This document shows positions 16,611 through 27,252 of a stretch of DNA of 64,000 nucleotides, one piece after another. Each line of letters starts with the position of its first letter. Within the stretch, counting starts at the first letter, position 1. The translations under genes were made by a program, and so were the position numbers. Source of the DNA: Gemmatimonadota bacterium. GTDB lineage: Bacteria > Gemmatimonadota > Gemmatimonadetes > Longimicrobiales > Gaopeijiaceae. The notes under the pieces are model-generated. The model had not been told where the DNA came from. It ran no database searches and saw only the letters and a program-made list of their open reading frames with translations. The DNA is taken from assembly GCA_016873995.1 (NCBI GenBank), contig VGVR01000003.1:113190-177189 (forward strand). The letters are read 5' to 3'.

Positions 16611-17498
16611 ATGCTGCAGAACGTGCATACCGACGCTCGCCCTGAGGCAATGGGCGATGTTCCCGGCATCTGCGAGCTCTCGCTCACTCGGGCCATCGTC
16701 CAGTATCGAGACGTCCACGAGATGGACACCCCTGGTGGCCGCATAGAGGACATCGGACTCGCCTTGGTCGTCGAAGGTCGTTATGCGGCCAGCGCGGAAG
16801 CGCTGGACCTCGGTAGCGGTCAGGTGAAGGTGCTCGACTTGAGCACCGAGCTCGTCGTGTTGGATTGGGTCTACGAGCCGACGCTGCAGCACGTCTCGGA
16901 GCTGATTACCGCCACCGCCGCCGCCCGCGATGACGAGTCCCTGAGGCGGTACGGATTCCAGCTTGGGCTGAGGGTTCTCGAGCGGATCGGGTTCGGCCCG
17001 CTCACGCGCGCGACGTTCCTGCGGCTCGGATATCGAGACATTTGCAGGGATCTCGATCTGCACGAGGGCACGTCCATACGATTCGTGCTCGGACCGGGGC
17101 GCCTGACGCGGGCCCACTTGGACTACGACGCGTGCGCGCTCGTATTCCGCACGGCGTTCGCCGAGCCGGACACCCACTTGGAGCACGCGCTCACCGAGGC
17201 ATTCCTGACCGCCGACGTTCGCCGGGTCGAGCCGAGTGAGGTCGGAGGTACCGTCGAGTACCACGTGCGCTATCCGTTGCCGACCTCCCTCGGTGAGGCG
17301 CGAGTGAGTCTCGCGCAGATGCGTCGCGGGCTTCTGTCCATGCTCGCGCGCTTCGAGCCCGACCGTTTGGCCTCGTTGGCACCCGTCATGGACACGTTCG
17401 GCGAGCGCGAGACGCTCGGTGGTCTGAAGATCCACGAGCCGCTGTCGCGGGTCGCGTCCGTTCCGCCGCCGTTCGCGGGCTCCCACGTGGTTCACTAG
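16611..17498 (+). CDS. Hypothetical protein
   Basis: A 295-residue soluble protein with no recognised domain. It starts MLQNVHTDARPEAMGD, has several strand-like stretches (DIGLALVVEGRYAA, KVLDLSTELVVLDWVYEP) and a long helical middle with FGPLTRATFLRLGYRDICRD. ATG 16611 is supported by GAAAGGGGG at about ten bases; an open frame upstream has no ribosome site and runs through the hairpin. It is followed after 16 bases by another unknown gene, so they may be cotranscribed. Confidence 0.6.
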   Translation: MLQNVHTDARPEAMGDVPGICELSLTRAIVQYRDVHEMDTPGGRIEDIGLALVVEGRYAASAEALDLGSGQVKVLDLSTELVVLDWVYEPTLQHVSELITATAAARDDESLRRYGFQLGLRVLERIGFGPLTRATFLRLGYRDICRDLDLHEGTSIRFVLGPGRLTRAHLDYDACALVFRTAFAEPDTHLEHALTEAFLTADVRRVEPSEVGGTVEYHVRYPLPTSLGEARVSLAQMRRGLLSMLARFEPDRLASLAPVMDTFGERETLGGLKIHEPLSRVASVPPPFAGSHVVH

Positions 17499-17514
17499 TC
17501 GGATCCGGCACCCC

Positions 17515-18087
17515 TTGGTCTTCGAGGATCTCCGCGCGCTCGACACCGAGCACCGGCGGCTCGCCATCGACGAGCTACTGCTGCAATACCAAGCGTATCG
17601 GAAGCGGCAGGCACGGGGCCTCGTGCGCCTTCTCCCCCGCGAAGCCGTCAGGCCCCTCTACCGGCGAGCGCTCTTGGCCGGGTTCGGAGAGCGGGTTCCG
17701 GCTGATCCGCTCGCAGCCTTGGTCGACTACTGCGAGTGCATACTTCCGCTGCCGCCGTTCGAGGCATGGTGCGACGACCTCGCCCGCTATCCGGTCGCCC
17801 ACTTGCGCGATCTCGACGACTCGGCAGCTGCGCCGACGGCGGAGGCGCCGACCACGGTCGAGGCCCGCTTGTTCGAGTTCGGAGGCGATCCGTGGATCGC
17901 GTATCTGCGTTCGTTCCGTGACGGAGGAGCGTGGCGAGGCTACATCGCGTTCGAGGAGCGGCAGTCGCGCCGCATCCATCGCACCGCGCTCATCTTCCGC
18001 GAAAGCGATCCAGCCGACCTGCGTGAACGCTTTCTCGGCTTCGAGTCCGTGGCGCTCGAAGCGTTTCTTCGCTCTGCGCTTCCCTGA
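17515..18087 (+). CDS. Hypothetical protein with LPPFE-W motif
   Basis: A 190-residue protein starting at TTG 17515; no ATG or GTG is available in frame. The N-terminal ~45 residues are helical and basic (LLLQYQAYRKRQARGLVRLLPR). Residues ~50-100 contain LPLPPFEAWCDDLARYPVAHL, which matches LPPFEVWLDDYRAHPDKY in the gene at 18770; the preceding ~30 residues also align loosely. The C-terminal part ends in RERFLGFESVALEAFLRSALP. No known family, and it lacks a signal peptide. Confidence 0.55.
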   Translation: MVFEDLRALDTEHRRLAIDELLLQYQAYRKRQARGLVRLLPREAVRPLYRRALLAGFGERVPADPLAALVDYCECILPLPPFEAWCDDLARYPVAHLRDLDDSAAAPTAEAPTTVEARLFEFGGDPWIAYLRSFRDGGAWRGYIAFEERQSRRIHRTALIFRESDPADLRERFLGFESVALEAFLRSALP

Positions 18088-18194
18088 CCGAATTTTCGTG
18101 AAAAACCGGAGAGGTCTGCGGCGATGGCTGCGGCGTCACGCTTCGCGCAAACTCCCTGAGTCACACGCACTTCCGGTCCGCACTCCAAAGGGCG

Positions 18195-18377
18195 TATAAG
18201 CTGCTTGTGCTCGCAGGAACACTTGGATTGTCGCGAGAAGCCGTAGCGTAAATCGTTGCTATTGAACGACTTACGATATGAGCCCTTTTCTTGCCGCGTG
18301 CGCAACAAGGGGTTGCGCCTGCTCTGGGCACTCTTTAGTGTACCGTCCGCTCGAGGACTGCTAGCACCTCGTCAGCG
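18195..18377 (+). other. Structured intergenic region with three hairpins (possible ncRNA or leader)
   Basis: This is the core of a 374-base gap (18088-18461) without a gene and visibly richer in A/T than its surroundings. It begins with a -10-like TATAAG (18195-18200). Three hairpins follow: CGTAAATCGTT/AACGACTTACG (18247-18275, 11 pairs with one mismatch, loop of seven); GCGCAAC/GTTGCGC (18300-18318, perfect seven pairs, loop AAGGG); and CGCT-CGAGG/CCTCG-AGCG (18348-18377). A CCCTTTTC run separates the first two. The flanks (18088-18194 and 18378-18461) show nothing further apart from a T-rich TAACTTTTTCC near 18423. Confidence 0.4.
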
Positions 18378-18461
18378 GATCGGCGCGCGGCTCCATGCGC
18401 CCGAGCCGGTGTCCCAGAACGTGTAACTTTTTCCACAATTCTTCCCGGGCGAGGTGTGCGC

Positions 18462-18671
18462 ATGTGGGAAACGCGTTCCGTACAGCTGTCCGTGCGCTTG
18501 CCACGAGACATCGCGGCCCAGGCGGAAGAGGTCCAGCAGACCGATCCGGAGTTCTTGAGCCGTGTAGTGTTGTACGGACTTACGCGTCGCTCGATCTACA
18601 GGCACCTGCGCGAGACCGACGACTCGGACTCCGTCGCAGCCGACTCCGAGCAGCCTCGCCTGATCCCGTGA
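18462..18671 (+). CDS. Small ribbon-helix-helix-like protein
   Basis: A 69-residue protein. The segment RSVQLSVRLPRDIAAQAEEVQQTDPEFLSRVVLYGL has the strand-helix-helix layout of MetJ/Arc-type DNA-binding proteins, with an acidic C-terminal tail (RETDDSDSVAADSEQ). ATG 18462 is chosen because GAGG lies seven bases upstream; GTG 18456 is too close to that site. It follows the structured intergenic region, which may be its leader. The DNA-binding role is inferred from the pattern only. Confidence 0.5.
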   Translation: MWETRSVQLSVRLPRDIAAQAEEVQQTDPEFLSRVVLYGLTRRSIYRHLRETDDSDSVAADSEQPRLIP

Positions 18672-18769
18672 GGGGAACCGCCTCGTAGTCTTGCGTTTCT
18701 CGACATTCGGGGTGCATACCTTCGGCGGTTCTTGAGGCTCGTTCACTCCCGATGGGAGGGAGACCCCCG

Positions 18770-19102
18770 GTGGACGGCGGCCAGCAAGGCCCGGAGGAGC
18801 CGCTACACGTCCTGCGCGCCAAGTATCACGACTACTGTTCGGCGCAGGTCGCAGATCTTCTCGTCTACATGAGTCCCGACGAGATCTATCTCCTCGCGCA
18901 TCGGGCGTACCGGGAGGGCGGCGGCCAGGGCGACATCTCGTACGTGGAGATGGTGCGCGTCGCCACCGATTGGCTGTCGCGCCGAATCGCGCTCCCGCCC
19001 TTCGAGGTGTGGCTGGACGACTACCGCGCCCACCCGGACAAGTACGAGGAGTACTTCATGGGCTTGTGGGAATCCGAGGCCAAGAAGTCCGGCGACGACT
19101 AG
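18770..19102 (+). CDS. Small hypothetical protein with LPPFE-W motif
   Basis: A 110-residue protein. GGAGGGAG at 18756-18763 stands seven bases before GTG 18770, so I prefer that start over ATG 18752, which overlaps the ribosome site. The core reads LAHRAYREGGGQGDISYVEM then RIALPPFEVWLDDYRAHPDK and YEEYFMGLWESE. It shares the LPPFE-x-W-x-DD motif and its surroundings with the protein at 17515, so both belong to one small domain type. It ends 14 bases before the convergent ssb gene. Function unknown. Confidence 0.6.
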   Translation: MDGGQQGPEEPLHVLRAKYHDYCSAQVADLLVYMSPDEIYLLAHRAYREGGGQGDISYVEMVRVATDWLSRRIALPPFEVWLDDYRAHPDKYEEYFMGLWESEAKKSGDD

Positions 19103-19105
19103 AGA

Positions 19106-19118
19106 AGCCGCTCCGGCT
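19106..19118. terminator. Small hairpin between convergent genes
   Basis: AGCCG-CTC-CGGCT forms a five-pair stem exactly in the gap between the 18770 gene and ssb. It lacks a T run; it may weakly end both transcripts. Confidence 0.3.
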
Positions 19119-19560
19119 AGAACGGAAGATCGTCGTCCGGCTCGCTGGCGGGTGGCTCGCGGCTGGGGCCGCCTGACTCCGAGAACCCGCCCCCCCGGCG
19201 GCCGCCCCCGCCACCTCCGCCACCTCCCCCGCCCGAGCCGAGCATGACCATCTCGTTCACGATGATGTCGGTCCAGTACTTCGGACCGCCGTCGCCTTCG
19301 GTCTGCGAATACTCGATGCGACCCTCGACGTAGAGCCGGTCGCCCTTCTTCACCCACTGCTCGACCACGTCGACGAGGCGGCCGAACACGGTGAGACGGT
19401 GCCACTCGGTCTTCTCCTGCTGCTGACCGGAGCGGTCGGGCCATGAGCGATTGGTCGCGAGCGAAAGCTTCGCAACCCGAGTGCCGCCGCTGGTCGCGCG
19501 AATCTCGGGGTCGTTACCCACGTTGCCGATCAGCATGACCTTGTTGAGGGACCGACTCAT
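19117..19560 (-). CDS. ssb: Single-stranded DNA-binding protein
   Basis: A 147-residue SSB. The OB-fold starts MSRSLNKVMLIGNVGNDPE and contains the TEWHRLTVFGRLVDVVEQWVKKG segment. A run of eleven glycines and an Arg/Gly-rich linker (~residues 108-125) leads to the acidic C-terminal tip DDDLPF, which recruits replication and repair proteins. Length and all key parts are normal. It coats single-stranded DNA during replication, recombination and repair. It stands alone, convergent with one gene and divergent from the enoyl-CoA hydratase gene. Confidence 0.95.
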   Translation of the reverse strand: MSRSLNKVMLIGNVGNDPEIRATSGGTRVAKLSLATNRSWPDRSGQQQEKTEWHRLTVFGRLVDVVEQWVKKGDRLYVEGRIEYSQTEGDGGPKYWTDIIVNEMVMLGSGGGGGGGGGGGRRGGGFSESGGPSREPPASEPDDDLPF

Positions 19561-19603
19561 CGGTGCGTGGCTCCTGGTTCGCGGCGGATTGGGGCCAGAA
19601 GTT

Positions 19604-19624
19604 AAGCCTCGGGTTGGCTTTTTT
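19604..19624 (+). terminator. Intrinsic-terminator-like hairpin
   Basis: AAGCC-TCGGGTT-GGCTT followed by TTTT, in the gap between ssb and the enoyl-CoA hydratase gene. On the plus strand it would stop transcripts running antisense through ssb. The stem is only five pairs. Confidence 0.35.
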
Positions 19625-19674
19625 CCATTTCACAATCGGCCACTATTCCGACGTCCTGGGACGAGGAGAGCAGC

Positions 19675-20460
19675 ATGTCCGACCTCAAGTACATCCGGGT
19701 GGAGTGGGACGGCGAGATCGCCGTCGTGACGGTCGACCGCCAGGACAAGCTGAACGCGCTGAACGCGGACGTGCTCCGCGAGCTCGTCGAGGTGATCGAG
19801 AGTCTCGGGGCGGACGCTGGCGTGCGAGCCGTGATTCTCACCGGTGCGGGCGAGCGTGCCTTCGTCGCCGGTGCGGACATCGGCGAGCTGGCCCGCCTGG
19901 ACGCAGTGGCAGCGGTGCGCGTAAGTCGCGACGGGCAGCGAGTCTTCGACGTCATCGAGAGGCTACCGAAGCCCGTCGTTGCGGCGGTGGGAGGGGTTGC
20001 CCTCGGCGGCGGTCTGGAGCTGGCACTGGCCTGCCATCTACGGGTCGCGGCGACGCGCGCGCGCTTCGGCCTTCCCGAGGTCGGGCTCGGCCTCATGCCC
20101 GGCTTCGGCGGCACGGTCCGACTCTCCCGCCTGATCGGGCTGGGGCGTGCCATCGAGCTGACGCTGACCGGTGAGCCGATCGACGCGGGGCGCGCCCGCG
20201 ACATCGGTCTCGTGTCCGCGGTGGTGGAGCCCGCGACTCTCCTCGCCGAAGCGAAGGCGCTCGCGAAACGCATCACCAGACATGGCCCCCTCGCCGTGCG
20301 CACGGCGCTGGAGTCGATCTACCGTGGCCTCGACACGACTTCCGCGGACGCGCAGGACTTCGAGTCCGTGCTCTTCGGATTGCTCGTCTCGACGCAGGAC
20401 GCCAGGGAAGGAATGCGCGCGTTCCTGGAGAAGCGGAAGCCGGAATTCAGGGGCGTGTGA
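19675..20460 (+). CDS. Enoyl-CoA hydratase/isomerase
   Basis: A 261-residue crotonase-family enzyme. The oxyanion-hole segment AFVAGADIGEL and the catalytic region GGVALGGGLELALACHLRVAA are present, followed by FGLPEVGLGLMPGFGGTVRL with the two Glu residues that activate water in true hydratases. It would hydrate 2-enoyl-CoA in fatty-acid or amino-acid breakdown. ATG 19675 has GAGGAGAG at nine bases. It is a single gene closed by a strong terminator, so it is not part of the replication block that follows. Confidence 0.88.
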   Translation: MSDLKYIRVEWDGEIAVVTVDRQDKLNALNADVLRELVEVIESLGADAGVRAVILTGAGERAFVAGADIGELARLDAVAAVRVSRDGQRVFDVIERLPKPVVAAVGGVALGGGLELALACHLRVAATRARFGLPEVGLGLMPGFGGTVRLSRLIGLGRAIELTLTGEPIDAGRARDIGLVSAVVEPATLLAEAKALAKRITRHGPLAVRTALESIYRGLDTTSADAQDFESVLFGLLVSTQDAREGMRAFLEKRKPEFRGV

Positions 20461-20464
20461 TCGT

Positions 20465-20508
20465 CCCGGCGGTCTCCTCGTCGGGGGGAGTCGCCGGGTC
20501 GGGTTTTT
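20465..20508 (+). terminator. Intrinsic terminator after the enoyl-CoA hydratase gene
   Basis: CCCGGCG pairs with CGCCGGG (20465-20471 and 20492-20498), with an inner CTCC/GGAG pairing, then TCGGG and TTTTT (20504-20508). It starts four bases after the stop codon. Confidence 0.65.
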
Positions 20509-20658
20509 CGCGGTTTCGGGGTCGCTCGACCTGGCCCGCCGAATCAGCCGAAAAGCCTTACCGCACAAGCGCTTTCTGGCCATCGCGAGGGGTAGTCCGA
20601 CCGGCTCCGAACGGTTAGCTTTGCCCATGCTTTTTGGGCCCCTCCCCAGCGGCGCTCC

Positions 20659-21779
20659 GTGCGCCTGAGCGCGCTGACCCTGCGCCACTTCAGGAACCTC
20701 TGCGATCAGGATCTGGAGCTTCCGCCGGAAGGGGTGGCGCTCATCGGGGACAACGCCCAGGGGAAGTCGAACTTTCTCGAGGCGATCTACTACCTGGAGA
20801 CGTTTCGGTCGTACCGCGGGGCGCCCGACGAGCAGCTCGTTCGCTTCGGATCGGATGTGTTCAGGGTGGTGGGGGACACCGCGTCCGTTGGGGCGCCGGC
20901 GGGAGTGGCTCGGGTGACTGCGGCGTTCGAGCGAAAGGGGAAGCGCAAGAAGGTCTGCTTGGACGGTGCCGAGCAGGAGCGGCTGGGCTCGGCGTTGGGG
21001 CGGCTCGCCGCCGTGATCTTCTCTCCCTCGGACCTGGATTTGGTCAGCGGAGGGCCGAAGGAGCGGAGGCGCTTCCTCGACATCGTGCTCTCGCTGAACG
21101 TGCCGGGCTACCTGGGGTCGCTCCAGGAATACCGGCACGTGCTGGGGCAGCGGAATGCGGCGTTGCGCGACGCGCTGCCGCTATCGGTGGTGCAGGCTTG
21201 GGATCCGGGGTTGGTGAACAGTGGCGCCGAGGTGATTGCCGCGCGCAGTCACTGGCTCCAGGGTGTGAGCAAGGGCTTCGGAGATTACTACGAACGTGTG
21301 TCGAACGACGGGCGGGCGCGGATCACGTACGAGTCGAGCCCGGACCTGAGCGCGGGCACGAGCCTCGATGCCGTGCGCGACGCTTTTCGCGCGGCATTGG
21401 TGCGCGCCGGCGATCGCGACCGCCGCATGGGCACGACGACCGTCGGCCCGCATCGGGACGAGGTGCGGCTCGCGCTCGAAGACGCGAACGAGGCACTCGA
21501 CCTGCGCGACTATGGGTCCGGGGGGCAGCGACGCACGGCGGCTCTCGCTCTGCGGCTGGTGGAGGCCGACACGGTCCGCGATCGCCGCGGCGAGTCGCCG
21601 CTGATTCTGGTGGACGACGCGTTCGCCGAGCTGGACGAGGGGCGTAGCGAGCGCGTGCTCGACCTGATGGAGGCGACCGAGTCTGGCCAGGTGGTGCTGA
21701 CGGCTCCCAAGGAGACGGACGTGCGGCTGAAGCGACAGTCGCTGGCGCGCTGGCGCATCAAGGCCGGCAGGGTGGCGAC

Positions 21780-21783
<4 letters not shown>
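20659..21783 (+). CDS. recF: DNA replication/repair protein RecF
   Basis: A 374-residue SMC-like ATPase. The start MRLSALTLRHFRNL and the Walker A GDNAQGKS (residues 30-37) are typical, though Ala-Gln replaces the more usual Gly-Ala. The signature region GSGGQRRTAALALRL and Walker B LILVDDAFAELD close the ATPase site. RecF loads RecA at gaps with RecO/RecR. GTG start at 20659; a TAGCTT -10-like box lies at 20616-20621 and a GCCCA/TGGGC hairpin follows it. The TGA overlaps the GTG of dciA (GTGA). The dnaA-dnaN genes that often precede recF are not in the window. Confidence 0.93.
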
Positions 21784-24060
<2,277 letters not shown>

Positions 24061-24073
24061 GGCGTCTCGCCAC

Positions 24074-24103
24074 CCCGGTGCGCCGCCACTCGGTGGCACC
24101 GGG
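24074..24103 (+). repeat. Hairpin between gyrB and addB
   Basis: CCCGGTGC and GCACCGGG form a perfect eight-pair stem with additional inner pairing (CCAC/GTGG). No T run follows, so it is more likely an mRNA processing or stability element than a terminator. Confidence 0.35.
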
Positions 24104-24123
24104 CCACGCCCGCCGGGGAAGCC

Positions 24124-27100
24124 ATGCCCGCCATTGAGCCGAGCGGTCCGCCCAAGCTCGTCGAGGCCCTCGCGCGCATAGCCGGTCGGAACGTTGCAGC
24201 CCGTAAGCTGCTGGTAGCGAAGACGGCTGCCGCGGGCCGGGAGCTCCTGCATCGAGTCGCTTTGGGCGGGAACGGGTGGATTGGGTTCGAGGTGATCACC
24301 CTACGGCCGCTGGCACTTCGCCTCGCCCGACCCGCGATGGAGGGCGCCGACCAGACACTGCTCGATGCGTTCGAGAGCCGCGCGCTCATGGACGAGGCCA
24401 TGGACCACGCGCTCCTGCGCGAAGGGGCGCGTTTCGCCGCGCTGGCGGACGGTGTGGGCTTCCGCGAGCACGCCCAGGGTGCGGTCGAGGCCCTGCGACT
24501 GGCAGGCGTGGGTGTGCGTGAGCTCGAGCGGGCGCGCAGCATCGATGCCGCCAAGCGCCGGTTCCTCGCCCACATGCTGCGGCGCTACGAGGAGTCGCTC
24601 GTGGCGCGCCGGCGCGCGGACACCGCCGAGATCATCCGGCTCGCGCTCGCCGCGCTCGAGGCCGAGGGAGCGCGCCTGCCGACGTCACTGGAGTTCGATG
24701 CGATCTACTTGCTGCCGGGCCTCGGCAACAGAGGGCTCACGGGACAGCTGCTCGCGGCGCTGACCGCGCGCGGCGCGAAGGTCGTCGAAACCGACGCGGT
24801 GATCGGCCTCGAGGCGCCGCGTCGCCTGCTTTGGCGGCCGGCCAAAGAAGCGGCCGCACGGTCGTACCTGTACGCGCCGGGCGAGCTGGGCGAGCGTGCT
24901 CCGCCGAGCACGGAGATGTTCCGCGCGGCGTCCGTACACGAAGAAGTACGGGAGGTGCTCCGGCGCGCGGCGGCCCGGGGGCTGCGCTGGGACCAGGTCG
25001 AGATCGTCACACCGGATCCAGCCGCCTACGGCTCGGCCCTGCACGCGATCGCGGTCAGGCTCGGCATCCCCGTGACCTATGCGGTGGGGCTTCCCATCGA
25101 ACGTACGCGCACGGGACGCGTCGTCCGCACCTATCTGGAGTGGATCGAGGAGGGCTTCCATGCGGACCCGATCCGACGCTTGCTGGAGGCGGGCGACCTG
25201 AGGCCGCGCGACCCCGCCCATCGCCACCACTCCGGCGCCGCGCTGGCACGACGGTTCCGTGCGCTCCGCGTCGGCTGGGGGCGACAGCGCTATCGCACGC
25301 AAATCAAGGAGGCGCTGGCCGGTCTCGCTGATGCCAGGCCCGGCAGGCACGAATCGATCGAGGGCTTCCGGCGCGGCCGCGAGCGCACGCAGAGCGAGCT
25401 CGAGGCACTGCGCTCCATCCTCTTCCCGACGCTGAAGGCGACGCCTTCGGTGCCCGATCACATGGGACTCTCGGGCGGACGGGTGTCGCCGTCGGAGCTC
25501 GCGCGTGGACTGCAAGCGTTCTTGCGGCGCGTGCCGAGGGGGACGGGGGTCGAGCGCAGTGCCCGAGAGGAAGTGGACCGGGTGCTGGACCGCGTGGAAG
25601 CGACGCTCGTGAGGCGAACGGCGTTCGGCTCCGCCGTAACCGGCCTGCGGCGGCACTTGGAGGTGCGCGTCGGAGTGGACGCCGGCGACGCAGCGTCGCG
25701 CACCGGAGCCGCTCCCTGGATGTCGGAGGGGGGGCACCTGCATCTGACGGACCTGGAGCACGGTGGGTTCACGGGGAGGGAGGCGGTCTTCCTGCTCGGG
25801 ATGGACGTGGAGCGGACAGCAGGAGATCGCGGCCAAGACCCCGTGCTGCTCAACAGCGACCGGCGCGTGCTCGGCGAGGAGCTGCCCACCTCGATGGACC
25901 TCGCGCGCGAGCGCGCGTTCGACTTCGCGGCTCTCTACGCGCGCCTACGCGGCTCGGTCTCCCTGAGCTTCGCGGCGTGGGACGCCACGGAAGCCCGGGC
26001 CGTCGGGCCGTCTCCTCTTCTGGTGCAGGCGCTGAGGCTCGCGCGCGCCGACGAGTCGCTCACGTTTCGGGACCTCGAGGCCACGCTCGGACGAGTCGCG
26101 TCGGCGGCTCCGCACGGCGCCAGGCTCGCGCTCGATCGTGACGACGCCTGGATGGCCGAGATCGCGGACGCGGGTGTACTCCGCTCGGGCGTGGAACGCG
26201 TCGCCGCCTCTTATCCGGCGATGCTGCCGGGGATTGCCGCCCGTGCCGCTCGGGCAGGTGAGCCGGGGCCGCATCACGGTGTGGTGGAGCCCCGTCCGCT
26301 GACCTTGGACCCACGGCACAATCCTGCGCTCGTGGTTTCGGCGGCTCGCCTGCAGGCCCTGGGTACCTGTCCGCTGCGCTACCTGCAGAGCGCCGTACTG
26401 GGACTCCATCCGCCCGACGATCCGGAGTTCGACCCTGGGCGCTGGCTCGACGCGCTGCGGGTGGGGACGTTGCTGCACGAGGTATACGAGCGGACGCTGC
26501 GCGAGGCCAAGGAGCGCGGCGTACCCGCGAACGACGCGGCCTTCGAGACGTTGGCCATGAGCCACCTGGAGCAGGCCATCGGTCGCATGAGAGCCGTCAC
26601 GCCGGTTCCGGGCGAGGGCGCGCTGCAGCGTGAGCGGGCCGGGCTGGCCGGGGACGTCCGCTCCTTCGTCCGCATGGTGCGAGAGAGAGGAGCGCCCTGG
26701 ATCGCCCTGGAGCTGAAGTTCGGCTTGGGCGACGACGAGCCGGCTGTGCTGCCACTGGGCGAAAGGGCGCTGCGTCTGCGCGGTGCGATCGACCGAGTCG
26801 ACGAGGACCTGCACGGGCTCACGGTCGTCGACTACAAGACGGGTACCCTGCGGGACTCGGAGCGAAAGGGGCCGTTCAATGGCGGTCGGCGGCTCCAGCA
26901 CGCGCTCTATGCCTTGGTCGCGGAAGCGCGGCTGCAAGGAAGGGTGGTCCGGGGCGAGTACCACTACGCGACCACGCGGGGGCAGAACGGAGTGGTCGGG
27001 TTCGACCGCCTGAGCATCGAAAGCGTGGGCGGGCTGCTCGACCTCATGCTGGACTGCGTCTCGACCGGGAGCTTCGTGCCCACCGAGAGCGCCGACGACT

Positions 27101-27252
27101 GCCGGTTCTGCGACTACGCATCGATCTGTCGCGTGCAGGAAACGAGTCGCGGCAAGGTGTCGTCACCGCTGGCTGCCTGGTCGGAGGAGTGGACGAATAC
27201 CGGGATGTGGCCTGCGCTCATGCAGCTGAAGAAGGTGCGGAGCTTCTCATGA
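24124..27252 (+). CDS. addB: AddB-like ATP-dependent nuclease subunit
   Basis: A 1,042-residue PD-(D/E)XK protein. The N-terminal helicase-like region is degenerate: where Walker A would be, the sequence is VAKTAAAGRELLHRV, without the GKT. The C-terminal nuclease domain has VVDYKTG (Asp903, Lys905) and four Cys (749, 993, 996, 1002: CPLRY and CRFCDYASIC) placed like the iron-sulfur site of AddB. With AddA it resects double-strand breaks for RecA. ATG 24124 has GGGGAAG upstream. The TGA overlaps the addA ATG (ATGA). Loss of Walker A means that it would not hydrolyse ATP itself. Confidence 0.85.
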   Translation: MPAIEPSGPPKLVEALARIAGRNVAARKLLVAKTAAAGRELLHRVALGGNGWIGFEVITLRPLALRLARPAMEGADQTLLDAFESRALMDEAMDHALLREGARFAALADGVGFREHAQGAVEALRLAGVGVRELERARSIDAAKRRFLAHMLRRYEESLVARRRADTAEIIRLALAALEAEGARLPTSLEFDAIYLLPGLGNRGLTGQLLAALTARGAKVVETDAVIGLEAPRRLLWRPAKEAAARSYLYAPGELGERAPPSTEMFRAASVHEEVREVLRRAAARGLRWDQVEIVTPDPAAYGSALHAIAVRLGIPVTYAVGLPIERTRTGRVVRTYLEWIEEGFHADPIRRLLEAGDLRPRDPAHRHHSGAALARRFRALRVGWGRQRYRTQIKEALAGLADARPGRHESIEGFRRGRERTQSELEALRSILFPTLKATPSVPDHMGLSGGRVSPSELARGLQAFLRRVPRGTGVERSAREEVDRVLDRVEATLVRRTAFGSAVTGLRRHLEVRVGVDAGDAASRTGAAPWMSEGGHLHLTDLEHGGFTGREAVFLLGMDVERTAGDRGQDPVLLNSDRRVLGEELPTSMDLARERAFDFAALYARLRGSVSLSFAAWDATEARAVGPSPLLVQALRLARADESLTFRDLEATLGRVASAAPHGARLALDRDDAWMAEIADAGVLRSGVERVAASYPAMLPGIAARAARAGEPGPHHGVVEPRPLTLDPRHNPALVVSAARLQALGTCPLRYLQSAVLGLHPPDDPEFDPGRWLDALRVGTLLHEVYERTLREAKERGVPANDAAFETLAMSHLEQAIGRMRAVTPVPGEGALQRERAGLAGDVRSFVRMVRERGAPWIALELKFGLGDDEPAVLPLGERALRLRGAIDRVDEDLHGLTVVDYKTGTLRDSERKGPFNGGRRLQHALYALVAEARLQGRVVRGEYHYATTRGQNGVVGFDRLSIESVGGLLDLMLDCVSTGSFVPTESADDCRFCDYASICRVQETSRGKVSSPLAAWSEEWTNTGMWPALMQLKKVRSFS

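Noticed and set aside
19200..19235. Poly-glycine run in ssb as a possible frameshift or slippage site
   Set aside because: Glycine-rich linkers are normal in SSB, and the frame continues correctly to the DDDLPF tip.
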